Source of the DNA: Bradysia coprophila
Lineage: Eukaryota > Arthropoda > Insecta > Diptera > Sciaridae
NCBI RefSeq assembly: GCF_014529535.1
Contig: NW_023503493.1
Coordinates: 10,262,001 to 10,326,000 of the forward strand
Length of the DNA stretch: 64,000 nt
Direction of reading: 5' to 3'
The notes under the pieces were generated by a model. It had not been told where the DNA came from, did not search any database, and saw only the letters and a list, made by a program, of their open reading frames with translations. This document shows positions 33,118 to 44,950 of the stretch, one piece after another (position 1 is the stretch's first letter; each line of letters begins with the position of its first letter). The translations under genes and the position numbers were made by a program.

Positions 33118-33501
33118 TTGTTAATAAAAAATTTCTGTCGTGAAGTTATAGTTTTGACATTGACATTTTTGATGTTATCATTTTTCGTGTTCTTTTTTGA
33201 GTGATGAATTCCACTCATTTTTGCCATTTTTGGCATCTGAAAAATTTCGTCATAACCTCAATTGAAAACGTGAACTGTATACAAAACGTCTCTTTACACA
33301 ATTAATTTTGAATAATATTATCGTAAATATTACAATAAGGCTACTACAACACTGTAAAATTGTTCAAAATTAATTGTTTAAAGACAATTTTTCAATTGAG
33401 GTTATGACGTCATTTTTCAGATGTCAAAAATGACAACGTTAAATATGTCAATGTCAAAACTGTCACTTCATGACAAAAAAAGTTTCGATGTGGTTTGGCT
33501 C
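33118..33501. mobile_element. PIF/Harbinger-like MITE, copy 2
   Basis: It shares TTTTGACATTGACATTTTTG, CTCAATTGAAAACGTGAA and TTAATTGTTTAAAGA with the element at 4354-4698. Its right end (TTTCGATGTGGTTTGGCTC) is followed by TAA. The left terminal bases are eroded, so the duplication cannot be checked. Confidence 0.7.
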
Positions 33502-33509
33502 TAAATTAG

Positions 33510-33585
33510 CCCAATAATGCACACAAGGTGTGTACTTCCCTTTAACTTCGCTCTCGGTGGACGTACACACCTTGTGTGTATTGGG
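33510..33585. repeat. Short hairpin element
   Basis: CCCAATAATGCACACAAGGT pairs with ACACCTTGTGTGTATTGGG across a loop of about 30 bases (CCCTTTAACTTCGCTCTCGG). It abuts the MITE that ends at 33501. The size and shape resemble a solo hairpin or the smallest MITEs. Confidence 0.65.
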
Positions 33586-35926
33586 TTATGTTAAAATATA
33601 CTATTTTTTGCATTTACAATATTATTTTATCCATTTTCTCCTAGCAACTTTTGTGTGATCAAATGTGTCGTAGGTATCATGAATGAATTTCGATCAATAT
33701 ATAATTTTGCATCGAATTTTTTTTTTAAGCAATATCTGCAGGGAAATCAATTTAAATTGTCATAACAACTTCATTCACAGCGACACTATGCATCGAATGG
33801 TTGTGACGAGAATTAATTTTTTTCTTCGTCTTCTCCGGTTCGACGGTATAGTACTTATTTTGTGATTTCCTGCTGAATTCCAAAAATTTCTTTGTTGTCG
33901 AATATCGACAGGTTTCGAGTTCAATCGAGTGAAACTTACTTTACTGGCAAGAGTAACACATGTCATCACATGTAGTACGAACATTATTGCCTGTCAGTTC
34001 AATAATTTTTGTTTAGCTATGTTAGGGAACGTTCATAAGTAACGTCCGTTTTTTGATACAATTTTGTTTTGTTTTAATTTTCTTCATAAAATTTTTCGGG
34101 TAAAATTTTTGTTGATAAAACTTTCGCGTACTTTCCTCATCAGCTGCCATTTGTACGCATATCTTTTTGCGTGTCAAAAATCTGTAAGCGTCACGTACAC
34201 CTATATCAGTTCTTTTGTAAGTGGATAACAGTACTTGCATCACACCTCCACTGTAAGTGGTTTTGGACGATATTTAAATACGTATGTGCGACAGTGGATT
34301 TTATGGGTTAACAAATTCTCAGAAAGCAGAGTTTCTAAGCTAATTTCGTTTACTGCAGTCTATGTTTGTGTCGCACTGAAACTTGAGACGTTTAGTAGCG
34401 AAATAAGTCATTTAGAAACTTTTAATTTTAATGAATGAACTGGTTCTCCTGGTCAGAATAACAATGGTCAAACAATGGATCGTGTCTGACTCGGTGAATT
34501 TATGTGCGCTAAATAGGAGACACCGCTTGAGTTTTGGGAATGCTGGCATGTTAATTTATTTCAGTATGTAAGTACTTTACGCAGCCATGACAGTATTTTG
34601 TTCGCGAACCTCAAGTGGAGCAATGACTCAATCCTTAATCATTATTTAGTGTCTTCTTAATGGTTTAGGATTAACTACAGGTCTACAAAAAGAAGACTTT
34701 AGAGAGAGGAGTCCAAGGATATTTTTTTGCATACTTCGTACACTGTGCGACGAAGAAATCAATTAAATTACCGAAATGCAGAAATCCACTTTACATTGAA
34801 AAAAAAAACTTTTGAAATTAAATTTTAAATTCCACAATGAGAAGTCACAGCTGCGTTGCTATGGAAATATAATTTCATCGCCACTGTTAATGAAATTCTC
34901 AATGAAAAACCAACATTTATTCATTATTCAAAGACCCATTGTAAATACGAACAAACAAAAAAGTTCCACCCCCCACAAGCATGACCTTCAGTTTATCCAT
35001 ACACCAATAAATTTTTGATTTGCACTCGTAACAATAACTACCAATATCGTTCATCGTATATTAACATGCACACACATTCCAATAATTCTAACCGTATATC
35101 CCATAATACGCTCTCACCGAGGCTCTCCACCCCGGTTCAATAGCCCATTTCAATATTTTTGAACAGATCGTTATATGAATCCGTTCAGATTTAATGATAT
35201 CTCGGGTCAGACATGAAGCTATATATACAGTTCATGTCATCGGGGTCACATTAACTCAGATTTAAATTGTATAAGGGGTGCCATTTATGGGATATTATTT
35301 ATGAAGTCTGAAAAGAAATGACTTTTACATGAAGCAATTGAAATATGAGCTACCGAAAAGGAGCTTTCTGGCGAAATTTATTTCCATTCGTTTGGCATGA
35401 ATGGAAAATATTCGATTGAAGACATGATAATTGAATGTTTATTTAAAGTTAATTACCGCACGGACGGAAATTTTAATAGAAACCCACTTTATGGTGCTGT
35501 CTTTAATGAAATCATAATTAGCAAAAATGTTTTTTTAGTTTTTTTCTTTCAATTAGATTCATAAGTATGGAACGCTGTAACCGCATTTTAAATTAAATTC
35601 CTGACGAACAACAAACGCAAACCGAAAACCAAACCACTCCAACGAACTATACGGCATAATGATAACATCTTTGCTAACCGCATAAATTTACCATTAATGA
35701 GACCGGAGCGATTTTGAGTTTAGTTTTTTTTTCCGTTCTTCTTACTTCGTCTGTAACTTTTGCAGCGAATTTTTGGGATGTGAATGCAAAGTCGAATGGC
35801 AGGACTAACCGAATCAAGTGAAAAACTTTCGATTGTGGTGGAGAAGATTTTATTGCTGAACGTTTTCATTACAATTGAAACTCGAAGCTCAAGCTGACAA
35901 AATGCCAGCAGTTGGCAATATTTGTA
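33586..35926. other. Non-coding stretch
   Basis: AT-rich sequence with no supported gene or element. A CACCCCCCAC-type C-rich patch near 34969 is the only compositional oddity. Confidence 0.35.
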
Positions 35927-37274
35927 CAGGCCTCTCACACATCCTTATTTCCTTGATTTTCCTTATTTTTATGAAAACCTCCTTATTCCTCCTTATTTTG
36001 ATAAAAAATCCTTATTTTCCTTATTTTTCGCAAATTTTACTGACAGAAAATCAAAAATTAATTTAAAAAAAATCGCTGCGCGGCAAATATTGATTTTAAA
36101 ATTACTTTTATTATTTAACACAAAGAACTCTAATAGAAAAGTGAAGTGGTGGCGCATTGTCATTCCAATATGATTGATTTACTGGACTTACCATGTTTTT
36201 TTCTCGAGTATCACTTATAAGACAAAGGTTTCTAAAATGGAATGGAATGACTCATTTATGCGCCTTTCAATTCTAAGAGATACTGTTTCACATTTTTTTT
36301 TAAATTTACTGTTTTCGGACTTATAGAGGCCAAGCCAAAGTAAATGGCATTCCTTCAAAAAGGGGTTGCAAAAATGTTTTTTTTTTTCTCGATATAATTA
36401 AAGCAAGAGACACAAGAGACAAAAATGTTAGGAACTTATATTCGAAAATAAGGTCGATCTTCAATCGAAATTGGAGGCTTGCAATAAAAGAGTTCTGCGA
36501 AACTTACCCATAACAAAAAAAGTGGACAATCGCATCATATGGAAATAAAACCCCATGACTCTTTGTTTTATTGCAAGCTTAGTAGCATAGTGCCTACTGA
36601 ATTTTCCATTACAATAAGTGACCCAAGTAAGCTTTCAGCAGGATTTCTTAGATAAAAATCCGATGAAAGTATTCTGAAAAGATCCCATCACAAGGTGTCG
36701 GACAAAATATATATAAAAAAAATTGTGCACCCCCGTGAATTTCACGGCGTGAAACAGTTCGAACCTAAGGCCTCTGCTAATCAAATTGGTATGTGCAAAT
36801 ATTGATTGCAATCTTTAGTCTATAGACTACTAAACTTTCGAACGATACCATACACACCCTATTTGGTTCGATAAATATCAATTTTCGTTGCCCGAAGTCG
36901 AGTAAACTCGGTACACTTCAAAAAAACATTAAAAACCGATTTTTTACTTTTCGAACAGACACTTACAGTCAATACCCTCTCTTTGGAATTTACATTTAGA
37001 TTACAACGTAGTCAGTCAAAATGTAGAATACAAAGAAATAAGGTGTGAATTTGACACAGAGAGCTGAGAGTTTGGTTGCTAGAGAGAGTATTGTTACAGT
37101 TCATGACAAATTCGTTAAATTTGTAAAATAGCAAAAATTTTAAGTTGAAAAATTTTTATTTTTCTCCTTATTTTTCCTTAATTTCAATTAACAATTTCCT
37201 TATTTCTCCTTATTTTTGAGCTGAAACCTCCTTAATTCCTTAATAAGGAGTCCGGAATTAGAGTGAGCGGCCTG
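35927..37274. mobile_element. hAT-type non-autonomous element, 1.35 kb, CCTTATTTT-rich ends
   Basis: The left end CAGGCCTCTCACAC (35927) and right end GAGTGAGCGGCCTG (to 37274) are inverted repeats. They are flanked by a perfect 8-bp duplication, TATTTGTA, at 35919-35926 and 37275-37282. Both subterminal zones are full of CCTTATTTT and CCTTATTCC words in the same orientation (about 35943-36030 and 37155-37250). The centre has no transposase-like frame. A separate MITE with its own target duplication sits inside at 36970-37093, so it inserted later. Confidence 0.9.
36970..37093. mobile_element. MITE, CAATACCCTCTC family, copy 4, with a perfect 7-bp duplication
   Basis: It begins CAATACCCTCTC, ends AGAGAGAGTATTG and is flanked by TTACAGT at 36963-36969 and 37094-37100. 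This is the cleanest copy and fixes the family ends. It lies inside the hAT element at 35927-37274. Confidence 0.85.
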
Positions 37275-37282
37275 TATTTGTA

Positions 37283-38846
37283 TCGTTTTCTGGTAAAGAA
37301 GCCAGGCCAGGTACTACTATTGGAACCAGCAGTTCTCTAAATAAACTCAAACTTGTTGCTTGTTGAATTTGCTTTCATCATCAAAATGTTACCTCATGAC
37401 ATGAGGCTCCTGTAATGAATTACTTTTGCAGTATAAAACATAAGCTACTATTGCATCAATTGTATCATTCCAAAAAGATGGGTTAAATTTTTGAAAAGCT
37501 ATTTTCCTAAATTATCTCGAAAATATTTATTGGGAAAGTCAGGAAAAAATAAGGAAGAAGGGAAAAATTGGAAAAATGTTTTTCCAAAAATTGTCCTGAA
37601 AGAAATTTGCAGATTTTATAACTAAGATAAAGCAACTGTGTTGGCTGCTACTGTTTCATTTGTTCACAAAGAAAGGAAACCAGTCAGAACTAAAGATATT
37701 CTCATTGTGAATTTTATCAATGGGTTTTTCACAACTCAGGCAGAAAAATAGTCATTTTCTCTACTCCTCTGGAACTACGATAGCCTTTGTAGTGAGAAAC
37801 GTTGTGTTTATCTCGGAGTTACTTTTGGCCATAGCGCAGCAAACAAACAACACTTTTCCAACTTTTCTTCCCTCGTTGAACAAATAACTATTTCTTACTT
37901 TGCTATTGTTTAAGTTACTTTAATATTTCTGTTCGAAACCTTAGAGCTTAGAGTAATTATACCTAGAGAGGAAATTACGAACAGAATTACGTAAAATTTG
38001 TGGTCCCGACATGAAATACGTAATATTTGGTAGTGTGGGTTTTTCCCTACTATATTGGTGGGCAAATTAGCGCAAAAAATTTAAATCGGCCTGCGAGAAG
38101 GATTCTTTTTAAAATGTGAACCTTTTACATACCACTGATATGAACTGATATCAACAAACACATTGTGTTTAACAGGTTTAACACAACGAAAATAATAGAA
38201 ATTGACCCGTGTTGTTTTATGCAGCAAATTAGTTGGGCAATCGGTCTCTTGAAGGAAAACTACAAATCAACAAACAAATGCAACTCGCGCAATTTTTTAT
38301 TAAGCGCATAAAATCACGGGAAAAATGAACAGGCATTGCCCTTGACTCCTTTACTTTGGCATCCCGTAATGAATCACATTTGCACCATATTTAATTATTA
38401 TTATTGCGAATGATTTCAAACAAAATTTCAAAATAGAGGTACGCGATTTAGAAGATACAAAACTGACAACTATCAAAATTGTCAACGCCTACATGTGTTA
38501 GTAAAAGCTCTACGTAAAATTGTACGAAATGTGAATCTTATACAAACTGATGTCGGGACCACTCTAATTACTCTAAGTTCGAAACTCAACCGCAAACAGT
38601 TTTAAACCGATTGTCAGATTTGTAAACAAAAGAAAGCTGACTGAATCGGTTTAAGTCAAGTGAGCTTGAGTTAATAAAGCTTTATCACGATTTACCGGCA
38701 AAAGCGTTGTTACGATAATTGGTATTCTACTCTACTAATAGTTTCGCTTCTATTCCCTCCGTGGGCTGTTATTGCACATTGTTATTATTATGTTTAAGTT
38801 CAATAAACTATAAAGGAGTAGTTTGGCGAATAAAAGTCGGCTGACT
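37283..38846. other. Non-coding stretch
   Basis: AT-rich sequence, with no gene or element recognised. Confidence 0.35.
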
Positions 38847-38910
38847 TGTTATTGGGCTTCGGCCCGTTAGTTGGTCGTAAAACGTTGAAAAATTAAAATA
38901 AAACATGCTG
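38847..38910 (+). mobile_element. LINE/SINE-like 3' tail, copy 1
   Basis: TTATTGGGCTTCGGCCCGTT followed by TTGGTCGTAAAACG and an A-rich run. A near-identical segment at 40532-40606 ends in (AAAT)n. The perfect GGGCTTCGGCCC stem-loop close to an A-rich tail is a common layout for the 3' end of non-LTR retrotransposons or their SINE partners. No coding part is visible, so these would be 5'-truncated insertions. Confidence 0.5.
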
Positions 38911-39536
38911 TGGCGATATCTACAATTTTATCAAAATTTCGATTTTTTTTATATTGAATCATATTGAATATTATTGATACCCGTAAGCCGTAGGCTCAAC
39001 GCATTCCCTTGAAATGGGCGAAATCCTGACATTTTGATAAACCCCAAATGTCAGCCCTTCCAACTGAATGCGTAAGGTCACCTATTAGGTGGTAATCTGT
39101 GGGTGGTCGACATCTTATCAAAATGAATTATAAAAAACCGAAAAAGGTCTTCACACAGAGTTTTTATTTGACTAATCGCACAAACTGTAAACTGTAAAAT
39201 AAAGACTAATCGTCTTTTCTACGAATAGCCTTTTTTTCACTATTCGCACTTTTTCGCTAAACTGGAAAACTTTTCGTGATATAATTAATAAAGTTAGCAT
39301 TAAAATATAATCGCTAAGGCTTGATTTCCACCTACCAAAAAAGTACTCAGCGTGAGAGACAAAATTGCATTTTTCCAATTTTTGTTTTGTTTACTCGACT
39401 TTTGTTGAGTGAAAACCATACTTATATACCTGCGTATAATCGCAGTCACTCCGTTTAGGACACCGTTTTGATATCGCGCATGCGCAGAGGGAGAACTCTC
39501 TATATGCGCATGTGCATTTTCCAAACGCAGACCCTA
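38911..39536. other. Non-coding stretch
   Basis: AT-rich sequence. Near 39338 there is a partial copy of the ACCAAAAAAGTACTC arm seen at 3265. ATATCGCGCATGCGCAGAG near 39470 and ATGCGCATGTGCATTTT near 39503 are CG-containing near-palindromes. Confidence 0.35.
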
Positions 39537-39842
39537 AACGGTGAACTACTTTTGGGCCTAAAGCATCACTCTCTTCTACAAGCACTTATGTATATTACGA
39601 AGTGTTTGTAGAATAGAGCTATACTTTCTTTTACAAAGTATTTTATACAAAGAGAGTAATGCTTCCTTTTACAGTGTTTGTAGAAGAGAGTTTTATTTCC
39701 TTATACAAAGTGTTAAAGACAGTTATGTTACCTTTCACAAAGTATTTGTAGAAGAGAGTGATGCTCTGTTTACAAAATGTTTGTTGAAGAGAGCGATGTT
39801 CACAAAGTATTTGTAGTACAGAGTGATGCTCTCTTTACAAAA
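39537..39842. repeat. Minisatellite with an inverted first unit (AAGTGTTTGTAGAAGAGAG)
   Basis: About six imperfect units contain ACAAAGTGTTTGTAGAAGAG and AGAGTGATGCT. The first part, AAAGCATCACTCTCTTCTAC near 39559, is the inverse of the later units, so the block is a foldback with tandem arms. Unit length varies around 40-50 bp. Confidence 0.6.
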
Positions 39843-39926
39843 CGACGAGGACGATTATGTCAAAACATAACAAGAAACATAACCGGTTATATTTTCAAAA
39901 TTATCTAAGAGATTGGTTTCATTAAT

Positions 39927-40096
39927 TCACGACGTAAGTGCGGTCGAAATTCAAAGTGGAAAGTGCGGAGGTCTTTCTAACGTAACGTCATCTTCATACA
40001 AGGAAGTGTTGAAATGTACTTTTCTGTTCACTTTTTCATCGAATCGTTCACTTAAAATTCAAATTTTAGGCACACTTACGGCGTGAATTACGTCAT
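39927..40096. mobile_element. MITE with TTCACG(A/C)CGTAAGTG ends, second copy
   Basis: The ends AATTCACGACGTAAGTGCGG and GGCACACTTACGGCGTGAATT are inverted repeats. The body (GGTCGAAATTCAAAGTGGAA to CGAATCGTTCACTTAAAATT) matches the inner unit at 30158-30318. The sequences ATTAATTCACG and GAATTACG leave the exact boundary unresolved. Confidence 0.6.
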
Positions 40097-40531
40097 AAAA
40101 AGCTTTCTAGTCTTGCAGAAAAATGCGGATAATGAAGTAAAGTATTACCGCACAAAGTCGGAATATCGAATCTAATAGCACATGTGCGAATCGTACTTAC
40201 CAAAATAAGTTCATGAGAAATGAATACCTAGTAACTAGTATACCAATTTTCTTCAATCTATAGGTTGCAGCGAAATCATGACTCACATTTTCATAGCTTA
40301 GATATTAGAAGGACAAACGTAAGTTTGAACACGTTTAAAAGGCTGGTGAGAAACACGTTCACTTGGTGAAAGATACCGTATTATTCGCCTGCACTTTGTA
40401 ATCTGGTTGAAAATGTTAATGTTTATTCCTCCCATCTACATATACTTATTATGAATGAATTTTATTAGTAGTATAAGGTCTTCTATTTTTGTATTTCTTT
40501 CTTTTTTCTAATTGTTAAGATTTGTATAAGA

Positions 40532-40606
40532 CTGATTTATTATTGGGCTTCGGCCTGTTAATTGGTCTATAAACGATGAAAAATAAAAAATAAATAAATA
40601 AATATC
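40532..40606 (+). mobile_element. LINE/SINE-like 3' tail, copy 2, with (AAAT)n
   Basis: TTATTATTGGGCTTCGGCCT, then GTTAATTGGTCTATAAACG, then an A-rich tail ending in AAATAAATAAATAAAT. It is the same family as 38847-38910. Confidence 0.5.
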
Positions 40607-42983
40607 TCTACAAATCAGCACCCATAGCTAAGCGGTAGTTTGACATTCGGCGTTGTTTCGTAAACTCAAATCAATCTCTGAAACCAGTATAATTTCCCAG
40701 TACTATATGTATGATGAGGAATAAATTTTTTATTTATTTTTATTTTCTTTTTTTTCTGTGAAAAATACTGAGTCATATATTATTTTATTAGAAAATTATT
40801 CAATACCCGCTCTGAGGAAGAATAAACGTCGTTTTCCTTTTAGGAAAATGCTGAATAATGTTTTATTTTTTCGCTTGTATCTTTTTTGAGATATTTATCC
40901 ACACACACCTTCCCCATATAGACAGAGAGCTACACGATTCGCTGTATATAGCATGAGATGAGATAAACCAGTCAGTGGAACTATAAGCTCTGTTATATTA
41001 TACTCTTGGTTCTTGTTGGCATAGTCTTCCACCCAGAATACAATAGAAAACGTGCGAAAATAAAAATGTATGATGGATACGGTTGAATGTTCTTTTTATG
41101 TATAATATTTAAACGCTAAAGTGTTTCTCACACATTTCTTCTTTCTTTGCTCTGCTTGGATTTTCTTTTTCCTCTATTTGACCAGAATCGAGTAAAATTA
41201 TTATTTATTTTTTCCGGAGGGTATTTATTATAGGATCGGGGATAATATACTCAAAAATTTTTATTTATGACCTGGAACCTATTGAGAAAAATGAAACACT
41301 GGAATGGATGGAGGTTTTAATGTAACGGAGATTTTTCTTCAAAACAATTTTTTTTTTGATAATAATTTATTGTGTTTGACTTAATGTGGCTGTGGCTACT
41401 TATTTACCATAGCGAGGAAAAATGTTAAGTCGTCTCGTCGCTCTTCATTCGCATGCATATTCATTTTAGTTAGTTGAATGATTTCAGGTGTCACATTTCA
41501 TTGAAACGTAGAATTTAGAAGAGTCTTACCTTTAATAGTGATATCGAGAGTCTGTGCACATATCCGTCCTTCATGGGACAACAATGAAACACTACTGAGC
41601 CCCAGACGACTAAGAAAATTTCCTGAGTTTTAAATTTCGCGAAAATCGGCTCTGCTAGAAGGTCCTTGACTTGGTTTTTGTTGAAGGCCTGTTGTGCCAA
41701 ATTGCAATTTTTTAATTTTTGACTCGTCTTTTTCGGCTTCTCTCGGACGAAGCACAGACTTTTCAATGAAAAATTGAATTTTTAAATTTCATTCGTTCTC
41801 TCGGTTTCGGTAATTCATGCAAACTATTTCTTTTTCGATTCTTTTGCCAACTCTATACAGAATGGAATAGGATAAGCGGGTAGAATCCGCAAAGAGTCGT
41901 GCACCCTCAATCAAAGCTCGCTCGACATATAAGTAACTTTGAAACTGTGGGCGACTTAAAAACCAACAATTAAAGTATGTACTCCGGTCGACTGCACTAA
42001 ATTTTTGCATTTGCACAATACTGCTGGCTTACAGCAAAATTGATGGTCGAAGAGGAATGCTACTTCAAAAAAAAACCTGCCATTTAAAGGAAACATCGAG
42101 GTTTGCGGACTTTTAATTTTGTATAAATATCGGGACAATGGTTGAGTTTTGAATTTCGTCATATTCGAATTCATGTGGATTCGCCATATAATTTTGATTG
42201 AATATTTTCCTAAACACTCGACTGAATTGAATAATTGGCAGGAGGGTGTAGAATTGATTTATTCCGATAAAATATTTGGAGAGCTTATTTAATATACAAA
42301 ATGAATGCAATATTCCTCAAGTTTACATTTTATTTTTATCATAATCCTTTTCAGCAACAGCGAAATAAATAACTTTCAATAAAATTCAAAAATTAAATTC
42401 AATCGCAAATTTCCATCAATTTGAAATACCACTCTAAATATCGTTCGAAAGAAGTAAATAAATGATTCGACGATCTATAAGCAACATTTCACCATTAACA
42501 TGGAACTTGTCTATTTCTTTTCCATAGAGATGCAAGTCAAGCATGTTCGTTCAAACATATTTTCAATTTGTGTTCAGACAATTTTTATTCGTTTTTCCCT
42601 TTTTTTTCTCATTTTCACTAAAAGAGATCCTTCGGAAAATTCAATAATACCCGACGTTACATGCATATATAATATTCGGGTGTGTGTGAACTGTAATCGC
42701 GACAGTATACATAAGTTATATTGCGAATCATGGAAAATATATTCACTGTAAACCAAGACTGTAACGCTCAATGTCAATTCGTGATTTGGTATACATTTGC
42801 GGGAGTATGAAATTATTGTAAATGGCTTCGGTCATACACTCTCTTTAGATAAGTGAAAAGTTTCATCTTCTCAAACCATGGCAGAGAGATCAGAGATTCG
42901 CCTACAAAGTTATTTCAGCTTAGAGTTTAACACAGCCTGCGCACTCAGTAGTTCTTACACACCCCTGCAATGTAATGGATTTC
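40607..42983. other. Non-coding stretch
   Basis: AT-rich sequence. An A-box-like tRNA fragment (ATAGCTAAGCGGTAGTTTG) near 40627 has no matching B box. No gene was recognised. Confidence 0.35.
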
Positions 42984-43265
42984 ATCACATACGCGCGGTG
43001 TTCGAATGTCAGAATTACTTACCTAGAAGAATAATTCAAAAATAACACTTCAGGTCCATGTTGTTGTCTCGTTTTCGCTTATGTGTAATATATATTACAC
43101 ACTTGTCACGAAGAAGTCGAGGCTTGCCGAGACTGATAGTGACAAGTGTGTACTCTATTTTATCACATAAGCGAAAACGAGACAACAACATAGACCTGAA
43201 GTGTAATTTTTGAATTAAACTTCTAGTTAAGTAATTTTGACATCCGAACACAGCGCGTATGTGAT
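42984..43265. mobile_element. Hairpin MITE with arms of about 115 bp
   Basis: ATCACATACGCGCGGTGTTC at 42984 pairs with GAACACAGCGCGTATGTGAT ending at 43265. Pairing continues almost unbroken inward through ACACTTCAGGTC, TTGTTGTCTCGTTTTCGCTT and ACACTTGTCAC to a loop of about 35-45 bases (GAAGAAGTCGAGGCTTGCCG). It has no coding capacity. The target duplication is unclear. Confidence 0.75.
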
Positions 43266-44590
43266 AATACATATTAATATTTAGGGATAAAAAGATGAAA
43301 AGTAGAGTTTTCTTGTGAATTTTGTTGATCCGAGGCAAAGCCAAGGCCAATAAACACCGCTGTTTTACAGGGTTGTAATAGATTTCTTGTTTTGAAGTTC
43401 CATCGAAAATAACCGGTTATTTCGGTTATTTCTCTCACGAACCTAGTATTTCAGTGCGTTCTCATACGTTTTTAACTATAAGAATTCGTAACATGAGAGT
43501 TCTTATGGGATTTTATACACACAACTGTCAAGTTACGACATTTTGAGGTACGAAAGTACGAGAATCGTCGCCCAGAACCTTAGCATTACTCTCTACCTAC
43601 TTATGAAACACGCCTAAAGTTTCACATTTTGCATTTTTGTGAATTTATTTAAATTCCATTAGTTGATATTGGACTTAATGGATTCACCCATTCCCTAAAG
43701 CCCTTCTTGTCCATTTGAATTGTCCCTTTCAAACTTGACAACAGAAATGTGGCATTCCAATGATTCTGTAACCAATTTAACAATCTCGACTAAAGCAACT
43801 GTTGATTTTCATAAATTATTTTGTCAAATATATGAAATGTGACTTCAGACTTCAGATACATACCACTACCACATCCACGTATCCAAACACAATAATAATG
43901 ATCTGCATTATTCAAAATGTAATATTACAAGCGGAAATCGCAAACTGTCAAATAACTCAGCACATGCCATGAATGTTTTCCAAGAAACTATCAATGTGAT
44001 TTGCACGTAATTTCATTACAAATGACAAGAACATGTTCCGTTTTAGATACACATGTGGGTGTGTGGGTGGTAGGTATGTTTAACACATACAGGCCGCGAA
44101 ATTTTATTCTAAAAAGTTGTTCAGTTTTTCTTTTGCTACAAAGCTAATTAGTCAGGAAACAGCCAATTTTTATAATTTATTTTGATAAATAGACCTATTT
44201 TAGGAAGATTAATCCTTCAGCAATATACGAAAAAAAACGCAATTTTATATTTTTTTAAATTGAAATGAAAATCCATAAAACTCACATCAAATTTAACTTA
44301 GCAACAACAACAAACGGCTATGTTATGACATGGCTCCGATGTGGCTTTGTTATTGTTTATATGTGTTAGTAAATGAAAGTTCTAAACTGTTCTAAAAAAC
44401 TTACAGTCTCCTGACAGCCTTTTTGAATATTTAATAGAAAGTAATGCAAAATCATTAAATGGTTTTTAAAAATATTTTAATTATCGGAAAATAAATTCTG
44501 TGAACGCAGAATTGTTCTATTTTGTATGAAGAATATAATTACTACAAAAATCTTGTGGGTTTCCTGACTAATTCCCCTTCGATTTTTTTG
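43266..44590. other. Non-coding stretch
   Basis: AT-rich sequence with no supported gene or element. Confidence 0.35.
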
Positions 44591-44950
44591 CAGCAAACAA
44601 ACAGTGAAAGAATCCAGTAGCCTTTGGAATTTACATGCAGCATAGTCAGTGAAAATGCAGAGTAGTGTTTGTAGTTTGTATAATAAATACTGTATACTGT
44701 AGTAAGAGAAATCTATCTACAAGGAATAAAACACGTTGCTGTCTCGGCCGAAGCCATATATCGAACGAATTTGTTGAATAGATTACAAGGTATATATATC
44801 TAGGCAGTTCATGGATCACTGGATTTGGTTTAATTGATTTGTCAACTGCGTTCATGTTACCAAAACATAAAGAAATTATTTATAGGGTGTGAATTTGACA
44901 CAGAAGGCTGAGAGTTTGTTTGCTAAGTTTGTTTGCTAGAGAGAGTATTG
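44591..44950. mobile_element. MITE, CAATACCCTCTC family, copy 5 (interrupted)
   Basis: The left part (GTGAAAGAATCCAGTAGCCT, AATTTACATGCAGCATAGTC) and right part (GGTGTGAATTTGACACAGAA to GCTAGAGAGAGTATTG) match copy 1. About 200 bp of unrelated sequence separates them near 44670-44880, and a short GTTTGTTTGCTA duplication lies at the right end. The left terminal CAATACCC is missing. Confidence 0.55.

Noticed and set aside
40614..40690. tRNA-like A box (ATAGCTAAGCGGTAGTTTG)
   Set aside because: There is no matching B box (GGTTCGANTCC) or closing acceptor stem. At best it is a decayed tRNA-derived SINE head.
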